64,000 nt of DNA from Bordetella holmesii ATCC 51541. Its GTDB lineage: Bacteria > Pseudomonadota > Gammaproteobacteria > Burkholderiales > Burkholderiaceae_B. Each line of letters opens with the position of its first letter. Within the stretch, counting starts at the first letter, position 1. The translations under genes were made by a program, and so were the position numbers. This document shows positions 18,463-29,133 of this stretch, piece by piece. The stretch is taken from NCBI GenBank assembly GCA_000612485.1, contig CP007494.1:2666001-2730000 (forward strand), given 5' to 3'. The notes under the pieces were generated by a model. That model was not told the DNA's origin, did no database searches, and worked only from the letters and a program-made list of their open reading frames with translations.

Positions 18463-18524
18463 GGAGTGACAGTCGTGATCAGCCCGCGATTCTACGGCAC
18501 CTCTCTCTCAGGCGGGCGGGCCGC

Positions 18525-18950
18525 TCATTGCACCAGCGTGACCGGGCGATCAGCCAGGCGGACCACCTTTGTTGCCACGGATCCCAGCAGCACACTTGCA
18601 ATCGAGCCCAGGCCACGGGTACCCATGACGATCTCGCTGGCCTGGCAGCCCTGTGCCACGTTGACGATGCACTCCGCGACCGCTCCGATTTCGTTATGTA
18701 CGGAATAAGGCATGCCAGCCTTGTCCAGCATGTCCCGGGCGGCTTTCAGGGCGGTGGCGCTTTCTTCGGCCTGATAGGCGTCGATGTCTTCCTGGCGCAG
18801 GCCCAGATGCAGCCCCTGGCGCAATAAGGGCGGCTGAACGGTGACCAGGTGCACCTCGCCTAAATGGGGGTAGAGCCTGGAATCCAGTGCCGCGGCCAGG
18901 GCCCGCAAAGCATGGTCCGAACCATCGACAGGGACGACGACCGGTTTCAT
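18525..18950 (-). CDS. Universal stress protein (UspA family)
   Basis: 141 residues, a single Usp domain. VPVDGSDHALRAL forms the start of the fold and the ATP-binding pattern G-2x-G-9x-G(S/T) is seen in VMGTRGLGSIASVLLGSVATKV. Members bind ATP and accumulate under stress. Separated from the EamA gene by 62 bases on the same strand. Confidence 0.9.
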   Translation of the reverse strand: MKPVVVPVDGSDHALRALAAALDSRLYPHLGEVHLVTVQPPLLRQGLHLGLRQEDIDAYQAEESATALKAARDMLDKAGMPYSVHNEIGAVAECIVNVAQGCQASEIVMGTRGLGSIASVLLGSVATKVVRLADRPVTLVQ

Positions 18951-19117
18951 GATTTTCCTCCGTGACAGGCGCCAGACAGGCGCATCTGCTTACACTGTAA
19001 ATCACAATGGCAAAGCGCGCCTGCCGTGCTCATGGTGCAGGATTTGCTCCTGACGCGAGCCAGGAGTAGGCTAGCCGCCCCACTTGAATCCCCTTGCTCG
19101 AGACCCGCGCGCCACCC

Positions 19118-19684
19118 ATGACAGCCATGACTTCCGAGGTCGATAGCGGCCGCCAGCGGCCGACCTGCGGTCAGCTTTTCTATGGGTTTTTCCGCCTGGG
19201 CATTTCCGCATTTGGCGGCGCGTTGCCGCTGGCACGGCGCATGCTGGTGAAAAAAGAGCGCTGGCTTACGGAAAACGAGTTCACAGACCTTCTGGGGCTG
19301 TGCCAGTTTCTGCCCGGCGGCAACATCATCAATCTGTCGGTTGCGGTGGGCGCCCGCTTTCATGGTCCGCGCGGCGCGTTGGCGGCGCTGATGGGTTTGA
19401 TACTGGCTCCGTCGATCATCGTGATCATGCTGGGAAGCGTCTATCAGCGCTATGAGGGCGACCCTCATATTCAGCATATGTTCGCCGGCCTGGCTGCCGC
19501 CGCCGCAGGGCTGCTGATATCCATGGCCGTCAAGATAGCCCGGCCTTTGCGGGGCAACTGGCCGGGAATCGCGATCGCGCTGGCCTGCTTTGCCGCGATC
19601 GCGGTTCTGCGATTGCCCCTGCTGCCCTCCATGATGCTGCTTACTCCATTGAGTATTTTCCTGACTTGGCGGAGGCGGCGATGA
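19118..19684 (+). CDS. Chromate transporter, N-terminal-half subunit (ChrA family)
   Basis: About 188 residues from ATG 19118 (another ATG three codons later). It contains FFRLGISAFGGALP and the motif LTENEFTDLLGLCQFLPGGNIINL, equivalent to the PGP-type signature of CHR proteins. Together with the next gene it forms a short-chain two-gene transporter (SCHR), whose halves normally assemble as a heterodimer. ATGA overlap with the second gene. It may export chromate or another oxyanion. Confidence 0.85.
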   Translation: MTAMTSEVDSGRQRPTCGQLFYGFFRLGISAFGGALPLARRMLVKKERWLTENEFTDLLGLCQFLPGGNIINLSVAVGARFHGPRGALAALMGLILAPSIIVIMLGSVYQRYEGDPHIQHMFAGLAAAAAGLLISMAVKIARPLRGNWPGIAIALACFAAIAVLRLPLLPSMMLLTPLSIFLTWRRRR

Positions 19685-20205
19685 TGTCGGTACTGATATC
19701 GCTGGCCCTCATTTTTACTCAGTTATCGCTGCTGGCTTTCGGTGGCGGCAATACCATCCTGCCTGAGATGCAGCGTCAGGTGGTCGACGTGCATCATTGG
19801 ATGTCGGCTGCCGACTTCGGCGCGCTGTTTGCGCTGGGGCAAGCCGCGCCGGGCCCCAATCTCATGGTCGTCACCCTGGTGGGGTGGCATGTGGCGGGCT
19901 GGATGGGGGTGCTGGTCACGACGATAGCCAAGTTCGGGCCGTCTTCGGTGATCGTGGTGCTGGCGCTGGGCCTGTGGGAGCGCTTCAAAGAAAAGCCCTG
20001 GCGGGCCGTGGTGCAGGCGGGGATATTCCCCATGACCGCAGGCCTGATGGCTGCTAGCGCGGCCCTGATCACCTACGCTTCGGTACATGATTGGGTCACG
20101 GCGGCCATCGCGGCGGGCGCGGCGCTGTCGGCCACGCTTACTCGCGTGCATCCCTTGTGGCTGTTGGCAGCAGGGGCGTTGACAGGTCTGCTGCTGGGCG
20201 GTTGA
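19681..20205 (+). CDS. Chromate transporter, C-terminal-half subunit (ChrA family)
   Basis: 174 residues with five to six membrane helices. LLAFGGGNTILPEMQRQVV and FGALFALGQAAPGPNLMVVTLVG are the characteristic CHR motifs. It starts at ATG 19681 overlapping the stop of the first half, so the two are made together. Both halves look intact. Confidence 0.87.
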   Translation: MMSVLISLALIFTQLSLLAFGGGNTILPEMQRQVVDVHHWMSAADFGALFALGQAAPGPNLMVVTLVGWHVAGWMGVLVTTIAKFGPSSVIVVLALGLWERFKEKPWRAVVQAGIFPMTAGLMAASAALITYASVHDWVTAAIAAGAALSATLTRVHPLWLLAAGALTGLLLGG

Positions 20206-20220
20206 GGCCGCCGTCGGGTT

Positions 20221-21354
20221 TCAGGCGCAGCCCAGGCGCCAGAGTGAGGTCAATTCGCGCGAGCGAGCCATGTGCAAGGGGTCGCTGGCGTCCAAGGCGC
20301 GCGGATGGGCGGGCCGTGCAGTATGGCGCTGCAGCACGCGCAGACCCGCCTGCGCAATCCAGTTCTGCAGATCGTCCGGCCCGCGCAAGCCAAGATGTTC
20401 GGCCAGATCGGAGAGGATGAGCCAGCCTTCGCCGCCAGGCAGCAAATGAGCAGGCAGCCCCTGCAGAAATGCGCGCAGCATGCGGCTGTCTGGGTCGTAG
20501 ACGGCGTGCTCGATGGGCGAGCTGGGTTTGGCGGGAAGTCAGGGCGGGTTGCATACGACAAGCGCCGCGCGGTCAGAGGGGAACAGGTCGGTTTGCTCCA
20601 GGCGTACCCGCCCGGTCAAGCCCAGCCGTTGCAGGTTGTCGCGCGCGCACTTCAGGGCGCGGGGATCCACATCCGTGGCGACGACCGGGTGCGGGCTTCG
20701 GCGCGCCAGTACGGCCGCCAACACGCCTGTACCGGTGCCGATGTCGAAGATGGGCCCTTGCGGCAGAGGGGCCTGTGCCACCAGATCGATATATTCGCCG
20801 CGTACCGGCGAGTAGACCCCATAGCAAGGATGGATGGTTTGGCCTCCAAGCGCGGCCACGGGCACTCCCTTTTTATGCCATTCGTGCGCGCCGAGCAGGC
20901 CTTGCAGCTCACGCAATGACATCAGGCAGGGGGCGTGGACGCCGGCCGCTTCGCAGGCCGGTGCGATCTGCGGCGCGCGCCGCAAATCCAGTGTGTGGCC
21001 GGTGCCGATTTCGATCAGCAGTTTACCGAGTGTGCGTGCCCGTTGCCCCTGCCACATGCGGTGCTGATTGAAACGTTCGCGCGGCGTTTCGGCCAGTTTG
21101 GGCGGCCGTTTGTCCATGCGTCGGGTCATGGCTTGCAGTAACTGTCGGGCATTCTGAAAGTCGCCGCGCCACAGCAGCGCCGTGCCTTCGCAGGCCTTGC
21201 GGTAAGCCACGTCCGCGGGGAGGCGGTCGTCGATGACGTCGATGCGCGTGAGCACGGCAGCCCCGCTTTCCGATTGCCAGCGCGCCTGGCGCTCGGCGCC
21301 ATCGGCGTCGGTCCAACGGACCAAGGGGTGGGGAGGGAAGACATAGGCTGGCAA
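20221..21354 (-). pseudogene. Class I SAM methyltransferase with a nonsense codon in its NPPW motif
   Basis: One frame of 378 codons encodes a methyltransferase: motif I IFDIGTGTGVLAAVLA, motif II VVATDVDPRAL, then VVCNPP followed by TGA at 20539-20541. The same frame goes on LPAKPSSPIEHAVYDPDSRML to a normal end at 20221. TGG to TGA explains the stop, since N-P-P plus an aromatic residue is the catalytic motif of N5/N6-amino methyltransferases. The truncated 271-residue product would lack that aromatic residue and the C-terminal third. Substrate unknown; PrmC-like glutamine methylation or an RNA guanine are possibilities. Confidence 0.85.
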
Positions 21355-21392
21355 TGTAGCCGGTTTTCAGCCTTGCCGGGGCCGGGGCCCGC

Positions 21393-21653
21393 TCAGCGGC
21401 GGCGAGGCTGGCGTGGCGTCAAGCGGGCCGTATTCCGGATGACCGACTGGCGCAGCAGGGGGTGCAGGCTGACGCCGGGCGCTAGGCCATCGGGGTGAGC
21501 CACCAGAAAGTCCAGCAACTGCCAACGCATGCGGGGCTCCCAGAACTTTTCGATGTGATTGGCGATGCCTTCGAGCGCTTCGTCCGGATCGGGGTAGGCC
21601 TCGAAGAAATCGCCGATACGGTTGGCCATGCGAATGAGGTTATTGGCGTCCAT
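21393..21653 (-). CDS. fdsD: Formate dehydrogenase delta subunit
   Basis: 86 residues, FdsD family (NLIRMANRIGDFFEAYPDPDEALEGIANHIEKFW). It is a small helical protein required for formation of active FdsGBA formate dehydrogenase. Last gene of the fds operon, 27 bases after fdhD. Intact, though the catalytic genes upstream are broken. Confidence 0.92.
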   Translation of the reverse strand: MDANNLIRMANRIGDFFEAYPDPDEALEGIANHIEKFWEPRMRWQLLDFLVAHPDGLAPGVSLHPLLRQSVIRNTARLTPRQPRRR

Positions 21654-21680
21654 GAGGATTCGGTTCAGTGCGGCCGGGGT

Positions 21681-22454
21681 TTAGACAAGTCGGCCAGGAT
21701 GGGAGTAGAGCGTGGCGTTTTCACCGCGGACGAAACCCACCAGGGTCAGCCCCGTCTGCTCCGCCAACCGTTGGGCCAGCGCCGTGGGGGCGGACACGGC
21801 GGCTAGCACACCGATGCCGGCGCTGGCGGTCTTTTGCACCATTTCGAAGCTGGCGCGGCTGGAGACGACAACCATGCCCTGCGCGCCTGGCAGGCCAGCG
21901 CGCGCGAGGGCGCCGACGAGTTTGTCCAGGGCATTGTGGCGTCCCACGTCCTCCCGCACCACGTGCAGCACACCCGTGGCGTCGGCCCAGCCGGCGGCAT
22001 GAGTCGCGCCAGTGGCTTCGTGCAGCACTTGTCGGGCGCGCAGGGCGCGCATGGCCGCCAGCAACCCGGCCAACGGTAGCGCAGGCATCGCAGGCAAGGG
22101 AGTGACCTGTCGCAGTACTTCGGGCAGGGTTTCGACGCCGCACAGGCCGCAACCGGTACGTCCGGCCATGGCGCGGCGCCGTTGCTTGAGCCGGACTTCG
22201 CATGCCGTGGCGATTTCCAGCTGCACCACGATTCCGTCGCAGCGAGCATCCAGATCGATGCCGCGCACGTCACTGGCGACATCGACGATGCCTTCGCTCA
22301 AGGCAAAACCCAATGCGAAGTCTTCCAGATCGGTTGGTGTGGCCAGCATCGTGGCATGGCTGATGCCATTGAATTCCAGTGCCACCGGCGTTTCCTCGGC
22401 CAGTCTGTCCGTTTCGCAATGTGGTTGCCTGCGTTCATCGCGCACGCGCAACAC
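21681..22454 (-). CDS. fdhD: FdhD/FdsC sulfurtransferase-type formate dehydrogenase maturation protein
   Basis: 257 residues from the GTG at 22454. FdhD proteins bind Mo-bis-MGD and pass sulfur to it. The CGLCG loop carries the essential Cys pair; ATPTDLEDFALGFALSEGI and REDVGRHNALDKLVGA are family signatures. In-frame sequence continues upstream towards fdsA (PETIIWPDHREVAV) without an ATG, GTG or TTG, so the start is uncertain and a start-codon change is possible. It lies between fdsA and fdsD. Confidence 0.88.
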   Translation of the reverse strand: MLRVRDERRQPHCETDRLAEETPVALEFNGISHATMLATPTDLEDFALGFALSEGIVDVASDVRGIDLDARCDGIVVQLEIATACEVRLKQRRRAMAGRTGCGLCGVETLPEVLRQVTPLPAMPALPLAGLLAAMRALRARQVLHEATGATHAAGWADATGVLHVVREDVGRHNALDKLVGALARAGLPGAQGMVVVSSRASFEMVQKTASAGIGVLAAVSAPTALAQRLAEQTGLTLVGFVRGENATLYSHPGRLV

Positions 22455-22521
22455 CGCTACCTCGCGATGGTCGGGCCAGATGATGGTCTCGGGGCGGTCA
22501 TGTCGGGATATCTCCGTGCCG

Positions 22522-25390
22522 TTATTTCCCGGCCAGAACGGCGGTGTCGCGATCGCTCAGCAGGCGTTGTTGCGTCTCGGTAAATCGCGTCCATTGCCGT
22601 TGCCATTCCGACGGCTGCGAGACTCGGGTGACCTGCACTGCTGTCACTTTGTACTCGGGGAAGTTGGTGGCCCAGTCCGAGTTGTCGGTGGTCACCACGT
22701 TGGCGCCGGATTCCGGGAAGTGGAAGGTCGTATATACCACGCCGGGTTGGACGCGGTCTGTCAGCGTGGCGCGCAGCACGGTCTCGCCTGCGCGACTTTG
22801 TATTCCCACCCAGTCGCCTTCGCGCACTCCGCGGTCTTCCGCGTCCTGCGGATGGATTTCCAGCAGGTCTTGCGCATGCCAGCGCACATTCTCCGTGCGG
22901 CGGGTTTGCGCGCCCACGTTGTATTGCGACAGGATCCGGCCCGTCGTGAGCAGCAACGGAAAGCGGCGTGTGCTGCGCTCGTCCGTGGCGACATAGCGCG
23001 TGATCATGAAACGGCCCTTGCCCCGCACAAAAACATCGACGTGCATGATGGGGGTGCCGAGCGGGCTGTCCGCGTTGCAGGGCCATTGCAAGCTGCCTGC
23101 CTGATCGAGTTTTTCGTAGCTCACCCCGGCAAAGGATGGCGTCAGACGTGCGATTTCAGCCATGATCTCGCGGGGGTGACCGTAATGCATGGGGTAGCCC
23201 AAGGCGTTGGATAGTGCCATGGTGATTTCCCAATCGGCCAGACCGTTGCGCGGCTCCATGACTTTGCGCACGCGCGAGATACGACGCTCTGCATTGGTGA
23301 AGGTGCCGTCCTTTTCCAGGAAGGACGAGCCTGGCAGAAAGACATGGGCGTATTTGGCCGTTTCGTTCAGGAATAGATCCTGCACGACGATACACTCCAT
23401 GGCCGACAGCGCGGCAGCCACGTGTTGAGTATTCGGGTCGGACTGGACGATATCTTCGCCCTGGCAGTACAGGCCCAAAAAACTGCCCGCGAGCGCAGCC
23501 TCGAACATATTGGGGATACGCAGACCCGGTTCGGGTTGCAGCGTCACGCCCCAATCGTTCTCGAAGAGCTGTCGGGCGTCCTCATCCGAGATATGGCGGT
23601 AGCCGGGAAGCTCATGCGGAAAAGACCCCATGTCGCAAGAGCCCTGCACATTGTTCTGCCCGCGCAGCGGATTGACGCCCACCCCGTCGCGCCCGATGTT
23701 GCCGGTGGCCATGGCCAGGTTGGCGATGGCCATCACCGTGGTCGAGCCCTGGCTGTGTTCGGTCACGCCCAACCCGTAGTAGATGGCGGCGTTGCCGCCC
23801 CTGGCGTACAGCCTCGCCGCGCCGCGCACGATCTGGGCCGGTACACCGGTGATCTCTTGGGTGGCTTCTGGCGCATGCTCGGGGCGACTGACGAAGGTTT
23901 TCCATTGTTCGAACGCAGCCGTCTCGCAGCGCTCGGCCACGAACGACTCGGCGACCAGCCCTTCGGTGACGATGACATGGGCCAGGGCAGTCAGCAGCGC
24001 GACATTGGTTCCGGGTCGAACTTGCAGGTGGTAGTCGGCCTTGATGTGCGGCGAGTCGACCAGTTCAATGCGACGCGGGTCGATGACGATGAGCTTGGCA
24101 CCCTGGCGCAGCCGCTTTTTCAGGCGTGACGCAAACACAGGATGGCCGCTGCTTGGGTTGGCACCCATCACAATCACCACGTCGCTGTGCATGACCGAGT
24201 CGAACGTCTGCGTGCCGGCAGATTCCCCCCAACGTCTGCTTGAGCCCATATCCGGTGGGCGAGTGACATACCCGCGCGCACGTGTCGACGTTATTGGTAT
24301 TGAAGGCGGCGCGGATCAGCTTTTACACCAGCCAGGTTTCTTCATTGGTGCAGCGCGACGACGTGATGCCGCCCACGGCGTCACGTCCATGCTCGGCCTG
24401 GATGCGGCGGAACTGCGCCGCGGCGTATTGAATGGCTTCGTCCCACGAGATCTCCTGCCAGGGATCGCTGATGCGTTCCCGGATCATGGGCTTGAGCACG
24501 CGCTCGCGGTGTGTGGTGTAGCCCCAGGCAAAGCGGCCTTTGACGCAAGAGTGCCCGCGGTTGGCTTGGCCGTCCTTCCAAGGCACCATGCGCACCACTT
24601 CCTGGCCCTTCATTTCCGCTTTGAAGCCGCAGCCGACGCCACAATACGCACAGGTGGTAATGACGGCGTGCTCGGCTTGGCCCATCATGATGACGGTCTT
24701 CTCCTGCAGGGTGGCGGTCGGGCATGCCTGCACACAGGCTCCGCAGGACACGCACTCGCTGTCCATGAAGGGTTGATCCTGTCCTGCCGACACGCGCGCC
24801 TCGAATCCCTTTCCAGATAGGGTCAGGGCAAAGGTGCCCTGCGTTTCCTCGCAGGCGCGCACGCAACGGCTGCACACGATGCACTTGGACGGGTCATAGC
24901 TGAAATACGGATTGGATTCATCCTTGGCAGACTGCAGGTGATTGGCGCCATCATGGCCGTAGCGCACGTTGCGCAGGCCCACCACACCAGCCATATCCTG
25001 CAGCTCGCAGTCGCCATTGGCCGCACAGGTCAGGCAGTCCAGAGGATGGTCGGAGATGTAGAGCTCCATCACGCCTCGGCGCAGTTCATGGAGTTTGGCC
25101 GTTTCGGTCACGACCACCATGCCGTCTTCGACGGGGGTCGTGCACGACGCGGGATAGCCGCGCCGGCCCTCGATCTGCACCAGGCAGAGCCGGCAGGAGC
25201 CGAACGCTTCCAGGCTGTCGGTGGCGCACAGCTTGGGGATGTTGATGCCCGCTTCAGCGGCAGCGCGCATGACCGACGTGCCTTCAGGCACCGAGATCGC
25301 CTGGCCGTCTATGGTCAGGCTGACCAGGCGTTGGGCCGTGCGGGCAGGGGTGCCCAGATCACGGTCGCGTTTGAGGACGGTTTCCAGCAT
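22522..25390 (-). pseudogene. fdsA: Formate dehydrogenase alpha (catalytic) subunit with nonsense codon and frameshift
   Basis: Molybdenum bis-MGD subunit of NAD-linked formate dehydrogenase, about 955 residues if repaired. The N-terminal [2Fe-2S] domain, HxxxCxxC segment (HPLDCLTCAANGDC), two ferredoxin-type clusters (CIVCSRCVRAC, CVSCGACVQAC) and CAYCGVGC are present. Then TAA (24323-24325) replaces an expected CAA after NEETWLV. Read-through continues KLIRAAFNTNNVDTCARVCHSP, which holds the active-site Cys-His, to a C6 run at 24225-24230 (plus strand) that carries one base too many before GESAGTQTFDS. Two independent lesions around the active site make this a real pseudogene. Confidence 0.92.
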
Positions 25391-25400
25391 GACGGCTCCT

Positions 25401-26959
25401 TCACGCGGCCAGAGGGGTGTGCCCGAAGTCTTCGGGGAAGTGATTCAGGGCCGACAGCACGGGGTATGGGGCCATGCCGCCCAGCGCGCACAATGAGCCA
25501 CCGAGCATGGTGTCGCAGAGGTCGCGCAAGAGATGGACTTGCGCCTGGCGTGCCGGGCCGCCCGCGATGATGCGGTCCAGCGTCTCGACGCCACGCGTCG
25601 AGCCGATGCGGCAAGGCGTACATTTGCCGCATGACTCGGCGGCGCAGAATTCCATGGCGTAGCGCGCCATGCGTGCCATATCCACGCTGTCGTCGAAGGC
25701 GACCACGCCGCCGTGGCCCACCATGGCCGAGATGGCGGCATAGGCCTCGTAGCCCAATGGCACATCCCATTGGTCTTGCGGCAGGTAAGCGCCCAAAGGG
25801 CCCCCTACCTGGGCAGCGCGCAATGGCCGGCCGCTGGCGCTGCCACCCCGAAGTCGTAGAGAAGTTCGCGCAGACTCAGGCCAAACGCCTTTTCGACCAG
25901 GCCGCCGTGCCGGATGTTGCCGGCCAGTTGGAAGGGTAGGGTGCCATGTGACCGCCCGACGCCATAGTCGCGGTAGTAGGCCGCGCCGCGCGCCAGGATG
26001 GTGGGCACGGTTGCCAGCGAAATCACGTTGTTGATGACAGTGGGCTGACCGAACAGCCCGCGTATCGCGGGCAGCGGCGGTTTGGCGCGCACCACACCAC
26101 GCTTGCCCTCCAGGCTTTCGAGCAGGGAAGTCTCTTCGCCGCAGATATACGCGCCTGCCCCCTGGCGGACGTCGAGATCGAAGCGCCGACCGCTGCCATG
26201 GATGTCGTCGCCCAACCATCCCACCTCGCGTGCGCGCTGTATCGCCGTGCGCAATGTGGCGATCGCATGAGGGTACTCGGAGCGCACATAGATGTAGCCA
26301 TATTCGGCGCCCACAGCCAGTCCGGCAATGGTCATGCCCTCTATGAGCGCGTACGGATCGCCTTCCATGAGCAGACGGTCCGCAAACGTGCCGGAATCGC
26401 CCTCGTCGGCATTGCAAACGATGTATTTGGTGGGCGAGGATGCGTTCAGTACCGTGTTCCACTTCACGCCGGTGGGAAAGGCCGCGCCGCCGCGCCCGCG
26501 CAGGCCGGACGCCGTGACGGCCTCGACGATCTGCGCGGCCGTCATCGTGAGGGCGCGCTCCAGCCCGGCCAGGCCGCCATGTGCCGCGTAGTCCAGGATG
26601 GATAACGGGTCCGTGATGCCTACCCGCGCGAACGTCAGCCTTTCCTGGCGGCGCAGATAGGGGATGTCTTCGGTGAATCCCTGGCACAGCGGATGCGCGG
26701 TCTGACCGCCGAGCCAGCCCGCGGCAAATAACGCACTGACCTCGCCGGTCGTTACCGGGCCGTAAGCCACGCGACCTTGCGGCGTCTGGATTTCGACCAA
26801 AGGCTCCAGCCACAACAAACCACGTGAGCCATTGCGCACCAGCTCAACGGACTGCTCCAGGCGGGCCGCTTCGGCCATGATGGCCTGGGCCACGGCGTCA
26901 GCGCCTACCGCCAGCGCGGCCGCATCCCGGGGAACATAAATCCTTACAGGGCCCGTCAT
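25401..26959 (-). pseudogene. fdsB: Formate dehydrogenase beta (FMN/NADH) subunit, frameshifted
   Basis: NuoF-like subunit that passes electrons to NAD+, about 519 residues if restored. Visible: GLRGRGGAAFPTGVKW (FMN), YIVCNADEGDSGTFADR, GAGAYICGEETSLLESLEG, and the C-terminal 4Fe-4S segment ESCGKCTPCRIG. A plus-strand C4 run at 25846-25849 is one base short; one added G on the coding strand turns DFGVAAPAAG into DFGGGSASGRPLRAAQVGG and joins both halves. ATG 26959 overlaps the fdsG stop (ATGA). The N-terminal extension is thioredoxin-like, as usual for FdsB. Confidence 0.9.
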
Positions 26960-27453
26960 GCTTGCCTCGACGCATCGATCAGTCGGTCCAACCCGTCGAC
27001 GCTCATGCGCGCATAGGGACGGCCATCGAGCATCAGGGCCGGCGATTGCGCACACAGGCCCAGACAATAGGCGGGGTCCAGGCTGTAGGCGCCATCGGCG
27101 CTTTTGCCGTGGAAATCACAGCCCAGGCGGGAGCGGGCATGGGCGGCCAGGGCCTCGCCGCCCATGGCCTGGCAGGCTTCGGCGCGGCAGATCTGCAGCC
27201 GGTGGCGGCCGCCCGGTTCGCTGCGGAAGTCCGGATAAAAGGTGATCACGCCATGGACCTCGGCGCGCGACAGGGACAGCGCCTCGGCCAGGGTGGCGAC
27301 GGCCTGGGGCGGGATGTAGCCCAGCGCATGCTGCACGGCATGCAACAGAGGCAGCAACGCGCCGGGTTGATCGGCATGGCTGGCCGCCAGATCGCGAACG
27401 AGGGCGATGACATCGGGCGCAGAAGTCTGCGCGGGGGTACAGGCCGTGGACAT
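26956..27453 (-). CDS. fdsG: Formate dehydrogenase gamma subunit, NuoE-like [2Fe-2S] protein
   Basis: 165 residues. The thioredoxin-like [2Fe-2S] ligands are C in ICRAEACQAMG and in AYCLGLCAQSPA, the NuoE arrangement. FdsG relays electrons within the FdsGBA complex. First gene of the operon fdsGBACD, translationally coupled to fdsB. Intact. Confidence 0.92.
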   Translation of the reverse strand: MSTACTPAQTSAPDVIALVRDLAASHADQPGALLPLLHAVQHALGYIPPQAVATLAEALSLSRAEVHGVITFYPDFRSEPGGRHRLQICRAEACQAMGGEALAAHARSRLGCDFHGKSADGAYSLDPAYCLGLCAQSPALMLDGRPYARMSVDGLDRLIDASRQA

Positions 27454-27521
27454 GGAGTCTCCTGACAGCGTTGCGGCACCGTGCCGACGCTAGAACCGTT
27501 TGCTTGCTGGCAGTCATCCGC

Positions 27522-27547
27522 TTAATATGCAAATATAAACATATTAA
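27522..27547. promoter_or_regulatory. Palindromic operator between fdsG and the regulator remnant
   Basis: TTAATATG (27522-27529) and CATATTAA (27540-27547) form a perfect 8-bp inverted repeat with a 10-base A/T-rich centre, in an otherwise G+C-rich region. It lies 69 bases upstream of the fdsG ATG and immediately before the truncated regulator, the expected place for a divergent operator. Confidence 0.5.
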
Positions 27548-28026
27548 ACATCCTGGCCGTGCGCAACACGGGTTTTTTCGTCATGGCCGGCAATCCCAAG
27601 GGTATCGGTGGGGTGGAGGACCTGGCGCGCGCCGACGTGCGTTTCGTCAATCGTCAGATGGGGTCGAGTACCCGTTACCTCGCCCACCTGCTGTTGCAAC
27701 GTCACGGGATCGACATTGCCCGCGTGCAGGGCTTTCAGACCAATGAGTTCACGCACATGGCGATCGCCGCGCATATCGCCAGCGGGATGGCCGATGTCGG
27801 CATGGGGGTCGAAACGGCGGCACGCCGCTTCGGCCTGGATTTCATCCCGCTGGTGCAGGAGCGGTATTTCTTCGCTTTACGGCGGGCGGATCTGGAGCAG
27901 CCCGCGATGCAGGATTTCGTGACGGCCTTGCGTAGTCCCGCCTATCTGAACGACATCGGCGCTTTGCCCGGCTACGACGCCGCGGACTGCGGCCGGCTTC
28001 TGACGCTGGCCGAGGCGTTTCCCTGA
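27548..28026 (+). pseudogene. Headless PBP-like-domain transcription regulator (probable fds regulator)
   Basis: About 155 readable codons match a periplasmic-binding-protein-like sensor domain: GNPKGIGGVEDLARADVRFV, RQMGSSTRYLAHLLLQ, HMAIAAHIASGMADVGMGVE, ending GRLLTLAEAFP. This domain follows a ModE- or excisionase-type helix-turn-helix in related regulators. No DNA-binding part is present; the frame starts directly behind the operator, so the 5' part has been deleted. Divergent position next to fdsG suggests the whole gene controlled formate dehydrogenase. Confidence 0.75.
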
Positions 28027-28053
28027 CCGCGCCGCAAGGGCTATGATCTTCTA

Positions 28054-29133
28054 ATGGCTTCCGTGATCTATCTTGCCGATGAGCGACCCGCCGCCATTAC
28101 GCCGCCGCGTGAGGGTGAGCCGGTGCGCGACCGCCGTGCGCGCCCATTGCGCGATTTGCGTATCTCGGTCACGGATCGCTGCAACTTTCGCTGCACCTAT
28201 TGCATGCCGCGCGAGATCTTTGATGCGAACTATCGCTTTATGCCGCATTCGGCATTGCTGTCGTTCGAAGAAATCACCCGCGCCGCTCGGATTTTCGTGC
28301 GCTTGGGCGTGGAAAAAATCCGCCTCACCGGCGGCGAGCCCTTGCTGCGCAAGGACGTCGATAAACTGATCGCCATGCTGGCGCAGTTGCGCACGCCGCA
28401 GGGGCAGCCTCTGGATCTGACACTGACCACCAACGCCAGCCTGTTGGCGCGCAAGGCCGAGGCGCTCAAGGCCGCCGGGCTGTCGCGCGTCACGGTCAGT
28501 CTGGACGCTCTGGACCCGGCTCGGTTTGCGCGCCTTGCCGACTCCACCTACACCCCCGATGACGTGTTGCACGGTATTGATGCCGCGGCTCGTGCGGGGT
28601 TGCCGGTCAAGGTCAATATGGTGGTGCGCCGCGGCCTCAATGACGACGAAATCCTGCCGATGGCACGGCGCTTTCGTCATAGCGGCCACGTGTTGCGCTT
28701 TATCGAATACATGGATGTGGGCAACAGCAATGGCTGGAACGTCGCCGAGGTGTTGCCCAGCGACGAACTGCTGGCCAGGCTGGGCGAGCAGTTCGAGTTG
28801 CAGCCCATCGATGATGCGCCCATGGGCAGAGTGGCCGAGCGCTGGCGCTATGCCGATGGCGCCGGAGAGATTGGCGTCATCTCCAGCGTGACCCATGCTT
28901 TTTGCGGCGGCTGTACGCGAGCGCGTCTGTCGCCGGAGGGGCAGTTGTTTCTTTGCCTGTTTGCCTCGCGCGGTCATGACGTGCGTGGCCTGTTGCGCGG
29001 CCTTACCCGCGATGAGGACGTCGCCGCCGCTCTGGCCGGGGTCTGGTCGGTGCGGGACGATAACTATTCGGAACGGCGTGGTCTGGCCACTACGCAACGC
29101 GAAAAAATCGAAATGAGCTATATCGGTGGCTGA
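28054..29133 (+). CDS. moaA: GTP 3',8-cyclase MoaA
   Basis: Radical SAM enzyme for the first step of molybdopterin synthesis, 359 residues. The N-terminal cluster motif is [11 protein letters not shown]-binding GGEPLLR follows, and the C-terminal cluster uses [10 protein letters not shown]...LCLF. The chain ends in Gly-Gly, as required for activity. It overlaps mobA by eight bases. Intact. Confidence 0.96.
   Translation: MASVIYLADERPAAITPPREGEPVRDRRARPLRDLRISVTDRCNFRCTYCMPREIFDANYRFMPHSALLSFEEITRAARIFVRLGVEKIRLTGGEPLLRKDVDKLIAMLAQLRTPQGQPLDLTLTTNASLLARKAEALKAAGLSRVTVSLDALDPARFARLADSTYTPDDVLHGIDAAARAGLPVKVNMVVRRGLNDDEILPMARRFRHSGHVLRFIEYMDVGNSNGWNVAEVLPSDELLARLGEQFELQPIDDAPMGRVAERWRYADGAGEIGVISSVTHAFCGGCTRARLSPEGQLFLCLFASRGHDVRGLLRGLTRDEDVAAALAGVWSVRDDNYSERRGLATTQREKIEMSYIGG

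Noticed and set aside
22455..22521. Start codon of fdhD mutated from ATG to ATA
   Set aside because: The upstream in-frame sequence is suggestive, but a Shine-Dalgarno at a sensible distance is lacking, so the claim is too weak to list as a finding.
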